A stretch of DNA of 64,000 bases from an uncultured Ignatzschineria sp. (GTDB lineage: Bacteria; Pseudomonadota; Gammaproteobacteria; Cardiobacteriales; Wohlfahrtiimonadaceae), in NCBI GenBank assembly GCA_945639195.1, contig CALZEE010000001.1, positions 372,001 through 436,000 on the forward strand, read 5' to 3'. Each line of letters starts with the position of its first letter. The first letter of the stretch is position 1. Made by a program: the position numbers and the translations under genes. A model generated the notes under the pieces. That model was given only the letters and a program-made list of their open reading frames with translations. It was not told the origin of the DNA and searched no databases. Positions 35,173 to 44,271 of this stretch are shown piece after piece.

Positions 35173-35937
35173 ATGAAAATAACCACTTGGAATGTAAATT
35201 CTATTAATGTCAGAATCGAACAGCTTATCGATTTTTTGGAAAATGAGAAGCCGACCATCATCGGTTTGCAGGAATTAAAGTGTATTAATGAGAAGTTTCC
35301 TTTAGCGCAAATAGAAACTTTGGATTATCACGTCGTGATGAATGGGCAACCGACCTATAATGGCGTGGCGCTTTTATCTAATAAACCCATCACTGATGTG
35401 GTACTGGATATACCGGGATTTGAAGACCCTGAGAAAAGAGTGATTGCCGGGACAATTGATGGGGTAAGAGTGATTAATGCTTACGTACCTAATGGACAAA
35501 GTCCAGACTCTGATAAGTATCAATATAAACTGACGTGGTTAACACATTTTAGACAATATATTGCAGACCTGCTGGCGATTTACCCTGAGGTAATGGTGAT
35601 AGGTGATTATAATATCGCCCCGACAGATGATGATGTTCATCATCCGGAAACGTGGCAAGGGAAAATTCTTTGTACGGATCAAGAGCGTGCTGCATTTACG
35701 GGGCTTCTTGAATTGGGGTTAGTGGATGGGCTTCGAATTGAGGCGCAACCGCCAGGGCTTTTTACCTGGTGGGACTATCGACAGGGCGGATTTGAGAAAA
35801 ACAGTGGTATTCGCATCGATCATCTATTATTATCAAGAGAATTGAGCAGACGATTTATCTCGTCAAAAGTTCATTTAAATTATCGGGCGATGGAGCGGCC
35901 TTCAGATCATGCTCCGGTCTCAGTTGTGTTAAAGTAG
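35173..35937 (+). CDS. xthA: Exodeoxyribonuclease III
   Basis: An EEP-fold AP endonuclease/3' exonuclease of 254 residues for base-excision repair. It starts MKITTWNVNSINVR, with the catalytic Glu in GLQELKCI, GDYNIAPTDDDVHHP (Asp, Asn) and the terminal SDHAPVSV Asp-His pair. Length is slightly shorter than E. coli (268). It is divergent from glnA. dapA begins 53 bases after its stop. Confidence 0.95.
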   Translation: MKITTWNVNSINVRIEQLIDFLENEKPTIIGLQELKCINEKFPLAQIETLDYHVVMNGQPTYNGVALLSNKPITDVVLDIPGFEDPEKRVIAGTIDGVRVINAYVPNGQSPDSDKYQYKLTWLTHFRQYIADLLAIYPEVMVIGDYNIAPTDDDVHHPETWQGKILCTDQERAAFTGLLELGLVDGLRIEAQPPGLFTWWDYRQGGFEKNSGIRIDHLLLSRELSRRFISSKVHLNYRAMERPSDHAPVSVVLK

Positions 35938-35990
35938 ATCATTGTTCATAAAAGAAAATTCGAGTAAAGAATTACGTAAGGAGAGAGTGT

Positions 35991-36863
35991 ATGTTTGGTG
36001 GTAGTATTGTTGCAATTGTAACCCCGATGTTTCCTGATGGCCGTGTAGATTACGATACATTTGAAAAGCTTGTTGAGTTCCATATTGCGAATAAGACAGA
36101 TGCGATTGTTGCGGTAGGAACAACCGGTGAATCTGCAACAGTGAACTTTGATGAACACCGCGAGATTGTGAAGAAAGTCGTTCAATATGTAGGTGGGCGA
36201 GTTCCTGTGATTGCAGGGACAGGTGGTAATTCGACAGAAGAAGCTGTGAGATTAACGCATTGGGCAGCAGAAGATGGTGCTGATGCCTGTCTTTTAGTGG
36301 CACCTTACTATAATAAGCCTCCTCAAGAAGGGCTTTATCAGCATTTTAAATTGATTGCTGAAACGGTAGATATTCCCCAAATTCTCTATAATGTTCCAGG
36401 TAGAACGGCATCTGATATTTTGCCAGATACCGTCGAGCGCTTAGCGGACCTTAAAAACATTGTTGCGATTAAAGAAGCGAGTACTTTTGAGCGTGTAGAG
36501 CAGCTAGTTCGCCGTGTAGGTGATAAAATAGATGTCTTGACAGGTGAAGATGGAATCTCTGCTAAATGTGTTTTAGCGGGGGCAAAAGGGGTGATTTCTG
36601 TGACTGCAAATATTGCGCCACTTCAGATGCACGAGATGATTCAGGCTGCTTTAGCAGGCGATTCAGCGCGCGCGTATGAGATCAATGAACAGATTAAAGA
36701 ACTTCATCACGTCCTCTTTTTAGAAGCAAATCCTATTCCAGTGAAATGGGCATTGCAAGAGATGAAAAAAATCAATGCAGGTATTCGTTTACCTTTAGTT
36801 CCATTAGATAAGCAGTATCATTTGACGGTTCGAGAAGCGATGAAAAACGCTGGTCTTCTTTAA
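35991..36863 (+). CDS. dapA: 4-hydroxy-tetrahydrodipicolinate synthase
   Basis: It condenses pyruvate with aspartate semialdehyde at the branch to lysine and diaminopimelate. The TIM-barrel of 290 residues has GTTGESATV, the Tyr of PYYNKPPQEG and the Schiff-base lysine Lys161 in VAIKEAS. A GGAGAG site precedes the ATG. bamC follows after about 140 bases, the same neighbour as in E. coli. Confidence 0.97.
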   Translation: MFGGSIVAIVTPMFPDGRVDYDTFEKLVEFHIANKTDAIVAVGTTGESATVNFDEHREIVKKVVQYVGGRVPVIAGTGGNSTEEAVRLTHWAAEDGADACLLVAPYYNKPPQEGLYQHFKLIAETVDIPQILYNVPGRTASDILPDTVERLADLKNIVAIKEASTFERVEQLVRRVGDKIDVLTGEDGISAKCVLAGAKGVISVTANIAPLQMHEMIQAALAGDSARAYEINEQIKELHHVLFLEANPIPVKWALQEMKKINAGIRLPLVPLDKQYHLTVREAMKNAGLL

Positions 36864-37004
36864 AGAGTTGTTTTTATAAAGAAGAAATGCGTAGAAAAAA
36901 AGCAATATAATACTTTTTCGGTTATAATTCACGAGAAAAAGTATTTGGTGATTGTTGAAATCGCTCATACAATGACAAGAATTTTATTCAGTAAAGGTTA
37001 GTGC

Positions 37005-37685
37005 ATGTATACAAAAAAAATAGCGTTTGCAGTATTGCTATCCGGCATAATCATTAGCGGTTGCTCTACTCAAAAGGTGCAATCGAGAGATAGCTTGCGT
37101 TATTTAAAATCTTCGCAAGTTAATCCTCTTGAGTATCCGCCTAGCTTGGTGAAAAAGACGGAAACAGATGTGCAAGCAACGACGACGCTCAAAGAGTATC
37201 GTCAGCATCAAAAGCAGGTGGCGCAAAAGGTTCTTCCTGAAAATGCGAAGGAAGGCATTACTTTTGTTGAGTCAGAAAATGGACGTCGTTGGATTAATAC
37301 GGGTCACACAACTGATTTTGTGTGGTTGCAAGTCAATCAACTTATTCGCCAATTAGGTCTTGAAGTTGAGTCTTCTAGTCCTGAAGCTGGCTTAATTGAG
37401 ACTAAATGGGCTGAGAATCAAGCTGATATGCCAGATGGCTTTATCCGTGGCTTAATTAAGCGTGTTGCGAGTAACCTATTTGGTGCTTCATCACGTGATA
37501 AGTTCAAAATCCGTTTAGAACGTGATGGCAATCGCGTTTTAGTTTATGTAACACACTACTCAATGAAAGATGAAGCGACAGGAAATGATGATCAGTTCCA
37601 TCGCTGGGTCGATGCTCCTAGAGATCCTGAGCTAGAGGCTGAATTTGTTGCTCGCCTCGCTGCAAGATTGGGAGGTGATGGCTAG
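37005..37685 (+). CDS. bamC: Outer membrane assembly lipoprotein BamC, N-terminal part ending at an in-frame TAG
   Basis: Residues 1-20 form a lipoprotein signal with lipobox ISGC. The BamC unstructured N-segment and first helix-grip domain follow (GRRWINTGHTTDFVWLQVNQ, LIETKWAENQADMP, RVLVYVTHYSMKDE). The frame stops at TAG 37683-37685, after LAARLGGDG. The C-terminal domain continues in the same frame from base 37686, giving about 342 residues if the stop is read through, close to E. coli BamC (344). The stop falls in the linker between the two domains. It could be a point mutation, a sequencing error, or a deliberate split. Confidence 0.8.
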   Translation: MYTKKIAFAVLLSGIIISGCSTQKVQSRDSLRYLKSSQVNPLEYPPSLVKKTETDVQATTTLKEYRQHQKQVAQKVLPENAKEGITFVESENGRRWINTGHTTDFVWLQVNQLIRQLGLEVESSSPEAGLIETKWAENQADMPDGFIRGLIKRVASNLFGASSRDKFKIRLERDGNRVLVYVTHYSMKDEATGNDDQFHRWVDAPRDPELEAEFVARLAARLGGDG

Positions 37686-38033
37686 AGTGCCTTGGGAAAG
37701 CAGGCGCTTCCCGTAACTGAACGGGAAGGAACTCGTTTGACAATCGTCAATAGACCACAGCAAGCTGTATGGAAGCAGCTTGGTGACTTACTCGATGATG
37801 GCTCAGAATTTAATGTTTTAGAGCAGTATTCAGATATCAATACTTATCGTGTAGGGCGTGTTGTTAAGAAGAGACGACTCTTCTTCTTTACGCGTTATGA
37901 TAGAGAAGGTGAGGTTTACTATATTCGTATTAATGAAGCAGGCGATAATGCGACGCAAATCGATGTGTTGCCAGTATTAACCTTGAATCATCTAGAAGAA
38001 TTAATGGATCGAATGACAACGCAATTAAAGTAG
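37686..38033 (+). pseudogene. bamC: BamC C-terminal domain, separated by an in-frame stop
   Basis: This continuation of the bamC frame encodes the second helix-grip domain (TRLTIVNRPQQAVWKQLG, FFFTRYDREGEVYYI, LTLNHLEELMDRM). It has no ATG. The only early start is the TTG at 37692. A strong GGGAGGTGA (37671-37679) lies upstream, but its distance to that TTG is long, about 12 or more bases. Coding quality stays high with no further stops, so loss, if real, is recent, or the part is still expressed by reinitiation or readthrough. Confidence 0.65.
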
Positions 38034-38059
38034 TTATTGCTGATCTCTGATAAAATTGA

Positions 38060-38092
38060 AAACGCCTGGTTTAATAAAACCGGGCGTTTCTT
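38060..38092 (+). terminator. Terminator after bamC
   Basis: AAACGCCTGGTTT and AAACCGGGCGTTT pair over 13 positions with one G-U, with a short loop and a modest T-run. Confidence 0.8.
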
Positions 38093-38125
38093 ATATCTGG
38101 GCTTATAAAGAGAAGAGGAGTTTTC

Positions 38126-40045
38126 ATGAGTCAGCGCATTGCCAAGCTTGATCCCCATGTCATTAACCAAATAGCGGCAGGAGAGGTCGTTGAAAGACCC
38201 GCATCTATTGTTAAAGAATTGGTGGAAAATAGTATTGATGCCGGATCAACGGATATCACGATAGATATTAAAAGTGGTGGAATGGATCACATCATTATTC
38301 AAGATAATGGTCATGGCATTGAAAAAGATGATTTAAACCTAGCATTATCAAGCCATTCAACGAGTAAAATTCGAAATGCCGATGATTTAGTCGAGGTTTC
38401 GACGCTCGGGTTTCGTGGAGAAGCGTTGCCGAGTATTGCATCAGTATCGAGATTAACACTAACTTCTAGAGCTAAAGGGGCTGAATATGCCTTTAAAGTT
38501 CAGGGGAAGGGGCATGATGAGATTAATGAACCGATGCCCGCATCTTTACCGCTAGGAACTCGTATAGAGGTGCAAGATCTCTTCTTTAATGTGCCGGCAA
38601 GACGAAAGTTTCTCCGTACAGAGCGTACAGAATTTAGCCATATTGAGACGTTGGTAAAGCGACTTGCCTTGATTCGCTTCGATATTGGATTTACGCTCAT
38701 TCATAATGGGCGAGAGGTTTTTTCGGCTCCTATTGCGCCCTCAATGGAAGAGAAGCAAGCCCGAATTGGATCCGTGTTTAATCAGGATTTTTTAGAAGAG
38801 AGTTTTCACTTCACGCATACAAAAGAAATACCCCTAGATGATTACGACACAACTCGTACATTAACGCTTGAAGGCTGGGTTGCGAAGCCGACCTTTTTCA
38901 GAAATAGTAATGATTGGCAATATGTTTATGTCAATGATCGGATGGTTAAAGATCGTTTAGTGGCACACGCTATTCGACAAGCTTACCAAGATGTCATGTA
39001 CAGTGATAAGCATCCGGCATTTGTTATTTACCTGACCTTAGATCCTGCTGCAGTTGATGTGAATGCTCATCCTCAAAAGCATGAGGTTCGATTTAGAGAA
39101 TCTCGGATGGTGCATAATTTTCTCTTTAGTACATTAAACCACGTTATTTCTCAGCCAGAGGTTATGAGTGGTAGTGAAAAAATGCCCGTTATCGCATCGC
39201 TGGATGATTCGCAAAATCCCGCCTCAACAGCACCGGTTTCAACGGCAAGCCAAGGCGGTTTTGCTTTTGGTGGGTCGGGGATGGCGGGGCGACCTTATAA
39301 GCCGGTAAATCTCTATGAGGCGATTGGTAGCGGCGGTGAGCGAGGAGGATTGTTTGAAGGGCAGAACTCCCCGGCCTTAACACAAACGACCCCGAATACG
39401 CAATTGACCAGTGAACGTGAGGACGGCGCATCGGCTGATGATGATTTTAATCCCGATGAAGCACCTTTGGGATACGCGCTAGGACAACTACATGAAGCGT
39501 ATATCTTGGCAGAAAATCGCCATGGGTTAGTGATGGTTGATATGCATGCAGCACATGAACGGATTATTTATGAGCGCTTTAAAAATGCGGTGGAATCTCA
39601 CGAAGGCATTATTCGTCAAGCACTCTTAATTCCTAAATCTATGGATGTAGGATCAAAAGAGATTGCTTTGGTGGAGGAGTTTCAGAGTGAATTACAATCA
39701 TTAGGGCTTGTGATTGAAGTATTGAGTCATACGAGCCTTGTTATTCGCGAAGTTCCAGCGAGCCTTGTTCGCGCCAATATTGAAAAGCTGGTATTAGAAG
39801 TATTAAATGATTTCGATCGTTATGGTTCGAGTCAAAAAATTACAGAGCATATGAATGAGATCCTCTCGACGATGGCATGCCATAGTGCTATTAGACACCA
39901 TCGACGATTAACATTGCCGGAGATGAATGCATTGCTTAGAGATATGGAAAGAACAGAGCGATCAGGGCAATGTAATCATGGTCGACCGACATGGCGCTCA
40001 TTAGCATTAACAGATTTAGATAAACTCTTTTTACGCGGAGAATAA
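38126..40045 (+). CDS. mutL: DNA mismatch repair protein MutL
   Basis: A 639-residue GHKL ATPase that couples MutS to MutH/UvrD or nicking. The N-terminal domain has NQIAAGEVVERPASIVKELVENSIDAG, DNGHGI and TLGFRGEALPSIASV. A low-complexity linker (about residues 350-450, rich in Gly, Ser, Thr, Pro) leads to the C-terminal dimerisation domain (LGQLHEAYILAENRHGLVMV, AAHERI). The region ACHSAIRHHRRLT is seen near the end. The DQHAxE-type endonuclease motif reads DMHAAHERI. It is not next to miaA/hfq, as in E. coli, but to aroE. Confidence 0.96.
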   Translation: MSQRIAKLDPHVINQIAAGEVVERPASIVKELVENSIDAGSTDITIDIKSGGMDHIIIQDNGHGIEKDDLNLALSSHSTSKIRNADDLVEVSTLGFRGEALPSIASVSRLTLTSRAKGAEYAFKVQGKGHDEINEPMPASLPLGTRIEVQDLFFNVPARRKFLRTERTEFSHIETLVKRLALIRFDIGFTLIHNGREVFSAPIAPSMEEKQARIGSVFNQDFLEESFHFTHTKEIPLDDYDTTRTLTLEGWVAKPTFFRNSNDWQYVYVNDRMVKDRLVAHAIRQAYQDVMYSDKHPAFVIYLTLDPAAVDVNAHPQKHEVRFRESRMVHNFLFSTLNHVISQPEVMSGSEKMPVIASLDDSQNPASTAPVSTASQGGFAFGGSGMAGRPYKPVNLYEAIGSGGERGGLFEGQNSPALTQTTPNTQLTSEREDGASADDDFNPDEAPLGYALGQLHEAYILAENRHGLVMVDMHAAHERIIYERFKNAVESHEGIIRQALLIPKSMDVGSKEIALVEEFQSELQSLGLVIEVLSHTSLVIREVPASLVRANIEKLVLEVLNDFDRYGSSQKITEHMNEILSTMACHSAIRHHRRLTLPEMNALLRDMERTERSGQCNHGRPTWRSLALTDLDKLFLRGE

Positions 40046-40049
40046 AACA

Positions 40050-40874
40050 ATGGCAATGACAAAAAAGCGATGTGTCATTTTTGGAAATCCTGTCGCACAA
40101 TCAAAATCGCCGCAGATGCAGCTTCGTTTTGCAGACAATGCCGGCATTTCCCTAGAATATTTAAAAGTACTTGCACCTCTTGATGATTTTTCAGGCGCAT
40201 TGAATGAATGGCTGAAAAAAGGGATTCATGGGGCAAATATCACGATTCCTTTTAAGGAGGATGTGATGCGTTTATGTGATACTTTGACGTCAGAAGCGAC
40301 ATTTGCACAAGCAGTGAATACGATTCGAGTCATGCCAGATGGGAAAATTGCAGGCCATAACACGGATGGTATTGGTCTGCTTCGAGATATTACTGAGGTG
40401 AAAGGGCATAGTTTAACCGGTCTAAAAGTCTTGGTGCTGGGCGCGGGTGGTGCTGTGAGAGGAATCTTGAAACCGTTATTAGACTGCCATCCTGAATCTG
40501 TGGTGATAACGAATAGAACGTTATCTCGCGCGGAAGGGTTAGCGGATGAGTTTGCCACTTTTGGGAATATCAAGGCATGCGCTTGGCAAGATTTAAGCGG
40601 ACCTTTTGACTTTATTATCAATGCAACAAGTGCTTCCTTGCAATCGACATTTCCTGCATTGCCTGAGGGTGTGATTGGGGCAATGAGCATCGGTTATGAT
40701 CTAGTTTATAGTGATGAAGCCACCTCATTTATGCACTATTTTTTAGAAGCGGGGGGTGCAAAAGTTTATGATGGACTTGGTATGCTGATTGAACAAGGGG
40801 TTTATGCTTTTGAGTTTTGGTTTGGAGAAAAGCCGAGTATCGAGGGAGTGTTAGAGGTGTTCGGACGTGCTTAA
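40050..40874 (+). CDS. aroE: Shikimate dehydrogenase
   Basis: It reduces 3-dehydroshikimate to shikimate with NADPH. The 274 residues contain the shikimate-binding FGNPVAQSKSPQMQ, the catalytic Lys in NITIPFKEDV, GHNTDGIGLLRDI and the NADP loop LGAGGAVRGI. ATG 40050 lies four bases after the mutL stop with GGAG upstream, so it is translated from the mutL message. The protein is of normal length. Confidence 0.95.
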   Translation: MAMTKKRCVIFGNPVAQSKSPQMQLRFADNAGISLEYLKVLAPLDDFSGALNEWLKKGIHGANITIPFKEDVMRLCDTLTSEATFAQAVNTIRVMPDGKIAGHNTDGIGLLRDITEVKGHSLTGLKVLVLGAGGAVRGILKPLLDCHPESVVITNRTLSRAEGLADEFATFGNIKACAWQDLSGPFDFIINATSASLQSTFPALPEGVIGAMSIGYDLVYSDEATSFMHYFLEAGGAKVYDGLGMLIEQGVYAFEFWFGEKPSIEGVLEVFGRA

Positions 40875-41031
40875 TACTACTCATGAAGCGAAAAGATTAA
40901 AAGAACGAATATAGTTGCCGAAAAGGTAAGGATTTTAAGTGACCACAATGGCATAAAAGTCTGCCTTTTATCAGGCATTGTGGGAGGGATTTTGTTATCA
41001 TTCCCTGATGATTACATAAGGATAAAGAGAT

Positions 41032-41778
41032 ATGTCTGAAGAAAAAACCCATTTTGGTTATCAAACGGTCGACCGTGATGAGAAAGAAGCACGCGTGGCT
41101 GAAGTATTTCACTCTGTAGCAAGCAACTATGATGTGATGAACGATGTGATGAGCTTCGGGATTCACCGTATTTGGAAAAACACGGCGATGACGCTCTCGG
41201 GCGCTAAAAAAGGTCAAAAAGTATTAGACCTTGCCGGCGGTACGGGCGACTTAACAAAGCGTTTAAGCAAGCGTGTGGGTTCTGAAGGACTTGTGGTTCT
41301 CTCTGATATCAATGAATCGATGTTAGAAGAGGGTAGAAAGCGCCTTATCAATGAAGGTATCGTGGGCAATGTTGAATTTAAGCAAATTAATGCTGAACAC
41401 ATTCCTTTTGATGATGCGACGTTTGACTTAGTAACAATCGGCTTTGGTTTACGTAATGTTACCGACAAAATGCAGGCATTGAAAGAGATGCGCCGCGTAT
41501 TAAAGCCCGGTGGTCGTTTATTGGTACTTGAGTTCTCAAAACCTGTCGTGCCATTATTAGGCTCAATTTATGATTTCTATTCATTCCAAGTCATTCCTCG
41601 TATGGGAGAGTTAATTGCGAAAGATGGTGAAAGCTATCGTTATCTTTCCGAATCTATCCGCATGCATCCACCGCAAGAAGAGCTTCGCGACATGATGATT
41701 GAAGCAGGTTTTGATGAGGTCGATTATAAAAATCTAACGGGCGGAATTGTTGCGATTCACCGTGGGTTTGTTTATTAA
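41032..41778 (+). CDS. ubiE: Ubiquinone/menaquinone C-methyltransferase UbiE
   Basis: A SAM methyltransferase of 248 residues. It methylates demethylmenaquinol and the C-2 position in ubiquinone synthesis. The N-terminal [23 protein letters not shown] and [13 protein letters not shown], the SAM loop [10 protein letters not shown] and the GFGLRNV and LLVLEFSKP blocks are UbiE signatures. AAGGATAAAG lies just upstream. ubiB follows after 62 bases without the ubiJ gene that separates them in E. coli. Confidence 0.97.
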   Translation: MSEEKTHFGYQTVDRDEKEARVAEVFHSVASNYDVMNDVMSFGIHRIWKNTAMTLSGAKKGQKVLDLAGGTGDLTKRLSKRVGSEGLVVLSDINESMLEEGRKRLINEGIVGNVEFKQINAEHIPFDDATFDLVTIGFGLRNVTDKMQALKEMRRVLKPGGRLLVLEFSKPVVPLLGSIYDFYSFQVIPRMGELIAKDGESYRYLSESIRMHPPQEELRDMMIEAGFDEVDYKNLTGGIVAIHRGFVY

Positions 41779-41840
41779 TAATTGCCGGTAATAATATCTG
41801 CAATTAATCGCTGTTAAATCTCTTTTGTAAAGGATTCTGG

Positions 41841-43472
41841 ATGATTTCTCGTAGCTTGAGAATGATAAAAATTTGGTGGGTACTCCTTCGCTATGGTCTT
41901 TATGACCTTGCTTTTATGGTGCCTGGCCTTCGACATCTTCGGTTTTTACAGCCGGTATTAGCGCTTTTTAATGGGCATAAAAGTACACCGCTTCCTGTAC
42001 GAATCCGTCTTGCGTTGGAGAACTTGGGTCCCACCTTTATTAAGTTAGGGCAAGCCCTTTCGACGCGTTATGATCTTTTGGATAAAGAGATTGTGACGGA
42101 GCTGATTAAGCTGCAGGATCAAGTGCCGGCATTTGATTCGAAAGTCGCGATTAATATCATTGAGAGTGCTTTTCAAAAGCCCCTGTTAGAGATCTTTAAA
42201 AGCTTCGATGATTCACCGATTGCGGCAGCATCTATTGCACAAGTACATGGGGCAGTATTACCCAATGGGCAAGAAGTCGTTGTGAAGGTTGTGCGCCCGA
42301 ATATTCATAAGATCATTAAACGCGATATTGGCTTGATGGAAGTGCTCGCGAATATGGTAGAGCGTTACTATCCTGATGGTAAACGTTTACGACCCGTTGA
42401 GATTGTAGAAGAGTATGCGAGAACAATTCTTAATGAGCTAGATCTGACGATTGAAGCTGCGAATGGCTCACAGCTCAGAGAGAACTTTAAGGGTTCAAAG
42501 GCGCTCTATGTGCCGGAGATCTATCTGGAGTATGTTCGTAAAAATGTCTTGGTGATGGAGCGAATTTCAGGTGTTCCTGTTGGCGATATTGAGCGATTAA
42601 AAGCATTGGGCGTAAATATCCCGCTATTGGCTCAGCGCAGTGTCGATATCTTCTTTACGCAAGTTTTTGAGCATAGCTTCTTCCATGCAGATATGCATCC
42701 GGGGAATATTTTTGTAGATGTGAGTAATCCTGCAGACCCGACATACATCGCTCTTGATTTTGGCATTATTGGGACGCTCAATGAGGAAGATCAACACTAT
42801 TTAGCGAGTAACTTCCTTGCATTCTTTAATCGTGATTATCTTAAAGTTGCAGAGCTTCATGTGGAATCAGGTTGGGTACCGCCTGATACTTCAGTCGGTG
42901 ATTTTGAAGCTGTGATTCGTTCACTCTGTGAGCCAATCTTTAATAAACCATTAAAAGATATCTCTTTTGGCGCGTTCTTATTATCGCTTTTCCAAACGGC
43001 AAGACGCTTTAAGATGGAGATGCAGCCGCAGTTAATGTTGCTTCAAAAGACGCTTTTTGCAATTGAAGGTTTAGGGCGAGAGCTCTATCCTGAGCTTGAT
43101 CTTTGGGCGACTGCTAAACCTTATCTTGTCGAGTTTGTAAAAGAGAAGCGTGGTCCTAAAGCGATTTTAAAACGGTATAAACGAGAGCTTCCTGTTTGGA
43201 TTGAGCAGATGCCAGATCTTATGCAGCATGCGAATTTAACGTTGAGACAAGCTGTGAAGGGCGAGTTAAAGGTTAATCTGGCAGAAAAAGAGTGGGTACA
43301 ATTAGCAAGAATTGCCCGCGAAGAGACGCGACGTAAAATCTTTGGGGGAATTGGTGCTGTATTCTTATTGGCGCTCTTACTAAAGATTGAGGTGGGAACA
43401 TTGCCGGTATTAGCCTCTATGGGGCTTGGAGCTGCTTTCTTCTTATATTTATCATTGCGTAAAAGAAAGTAA
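41841..43472 (+). CDS. ubiB: Ubiquinone biosynthesis kinase-like protein UbiB
   Basis: A 543-residue ABC1/ADCK/UbiB atypical kinase needed for ubiquinone synthesis. The family motifs are FIKLGQALSTR (KxGQ), the Ala-rich loop AAASIAQVHGA, VVKVVRP (lysine), FFHADMHPGN and LDFGIIG. Two hydrophobic helices close the protein (about residues 500-540), which anchor it in the inner membrane. It is most likely co-transcribed with ubiE. Confidence 0.96.
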   Translation: MISRSLRMIKIWWVLLRYGLYDLAFMVPGLRHLRFLQPVLALFNGHKSTPLPVRIRLALENLGPTFIKLGQALSTRYDLLDKEIVTELIKLQDQVPAFDSKVAINIIESAFQKPLLEIFKSFDDSPIAAASIAQVHGAVLPNGQEVVVKVVRPNIHKIIKRDIGLMEVLANMVERYYPDGKRLRPVEIVEEYARTILNELDLTIEAANGSQLRENFKGSKALYVPEIYLEYVRKNVLVMERISGVPVGDIERLKALGVNIPLLAQRSVDIFFTQVFEHSFFHADMHPGNIFVDVSNPADPTYIALDFGIIGTLNEEDQHYLASNFLAFFNRDYLKVAELHVESGWVPPDTSVGDFEAVIRSLCEPIFNKPLKDISFGAFLLSLFQTARRFKMEMQPQLMLLQKTLFAIEGLGRELYPELDLWATAKPYLVEFVKEKRGPKAILKRYKRELPVWIEQMPDLMQHANLTLRQAVKGELKVNLAEKEWVQLARIAREETRRKIFGGIGAVFLLALLLKIEVGTLPVLASMGLGAAFFLYLSLRKRK

Positions 43473-43597
43473 ATAGGGAAAGAGACCGATAAATACGATG
43501 GTACTATTATCCTTGATGCTATTTATCACTGAAATAAATATGTTAATAGGCGATTGATGCTAAAAGTATATTTAAATCACATTTAAATAATTTCATT

Positions 43598-43603
43598 TAT
43601 AAT
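43598..43603 (+). promoter_or_regulatory. Candidate -10 box upstream of cytochrome c'
   Basis: TATAAT lies 72 bases before the start codon. No good -35 lies 16-18 bases upstream; that place is AT-rich (ATTTAAATCACATTTAAA), which would fit an activator- or repressor-controlled promoter. Confidence 0.3.
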
Positions 43604-43674
43604 GTGGTCGTGCATTGTTTTTCAGTTTAGTGAAATGATGTATCAATGAATTTTATAACAATAAGGAGAAATCA

Positions 43675-44109
43675 ATGAAAAAGTTAGCTCTTGCGGCAAT
43701 CTTAATGGTTGCAACGACTGGTCTTTCAATGGCTCAAGCAGATACAGATGCAACAATTAAATACCGAAAAGCAGCCTTTACAGTTGCGGGTTGGAACATG
43801 GGTATCTTAGGTGGAATGTTGAAAGGCGAAATTGATTATAACGCTGATGAAGCAGTAGCAGCAGCCACACGAATCAATGAAATGGCTAAAGCAGTTGGCG
43901 CAACATTTGTTGAAGGGACTTATGAAGGTACAAATGCAAGTCCTAAGATTGCTGAAAACCGTGCAGATTTTGATAGTAAGTTAGCAGCATTCGTTGAGCA
44001 AAGTAACGCAATGGTATCAGCAGCATCAGAGAAAGGTACTATGGCAGCACAGATGGGTAAATTAGGTGGCACATGTAAGTCATGCCACGATGCATATAAA
44101 TTAGACTAG
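43675..44109 (+). CDS. Cytochrome c'
   Basis: A 144-residue exported haem protein. Residues 1-22 form a signal peptide (MKKLALAAILMVATTGLSMAQA). The mature part is four-helix-like with RKAAFTVAGWNMGILGGMLKG at the start and the C-terminal haem site Cys134-Lys-Ser-Cys137-His138. That position near the C-terminus is diagnostic of cytochrome c'. Such proteins bind NO and can protect against it in the periplasm. AAGGAG precedes the ATG. It is a single gene with its own terminator. Confidence 0.9.
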   Translation: MKKLALAAILMVATTGLSMAQADTDATIKYRKAAFTVAGWNMGILGGMLKGEIDYNADEAVAAATRINEMAKAVGATFVEGTYEGTNASPKIAENRADFDSKLAAFVEQSNAMVSAASEKGTMAAQMGKLGGTCKSCHDAYKLD

Positions 44110-44205
44110 TATTAGAATAGTTTAAATCATATTAAGGGGCAGCCTCTCTTTTATAGGGAAAGGCGTTAAGGGTTAGACCTTTAGTCAAAGTATGATATAA
44201 GATTA

Positions 44206-44237
44206 AGGCGATTGATATTTAATCAATCGCCTATTTT
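44206..44237 (+). terminator. Terminator after cytochrome c'
   Basis: AGGCGATTGAT pairs perfectly with ATCAATCGCCT around a five-base loop, then ATTTTAT. The U-run is short, so it may be a weak terminator. The arm also occurs singly at 43548 and 6356. Confidence 0.6.
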
Positions 44238-44271
44238 ATGTCTACCCACTTTATAGGAGAAAAATAAAGTG

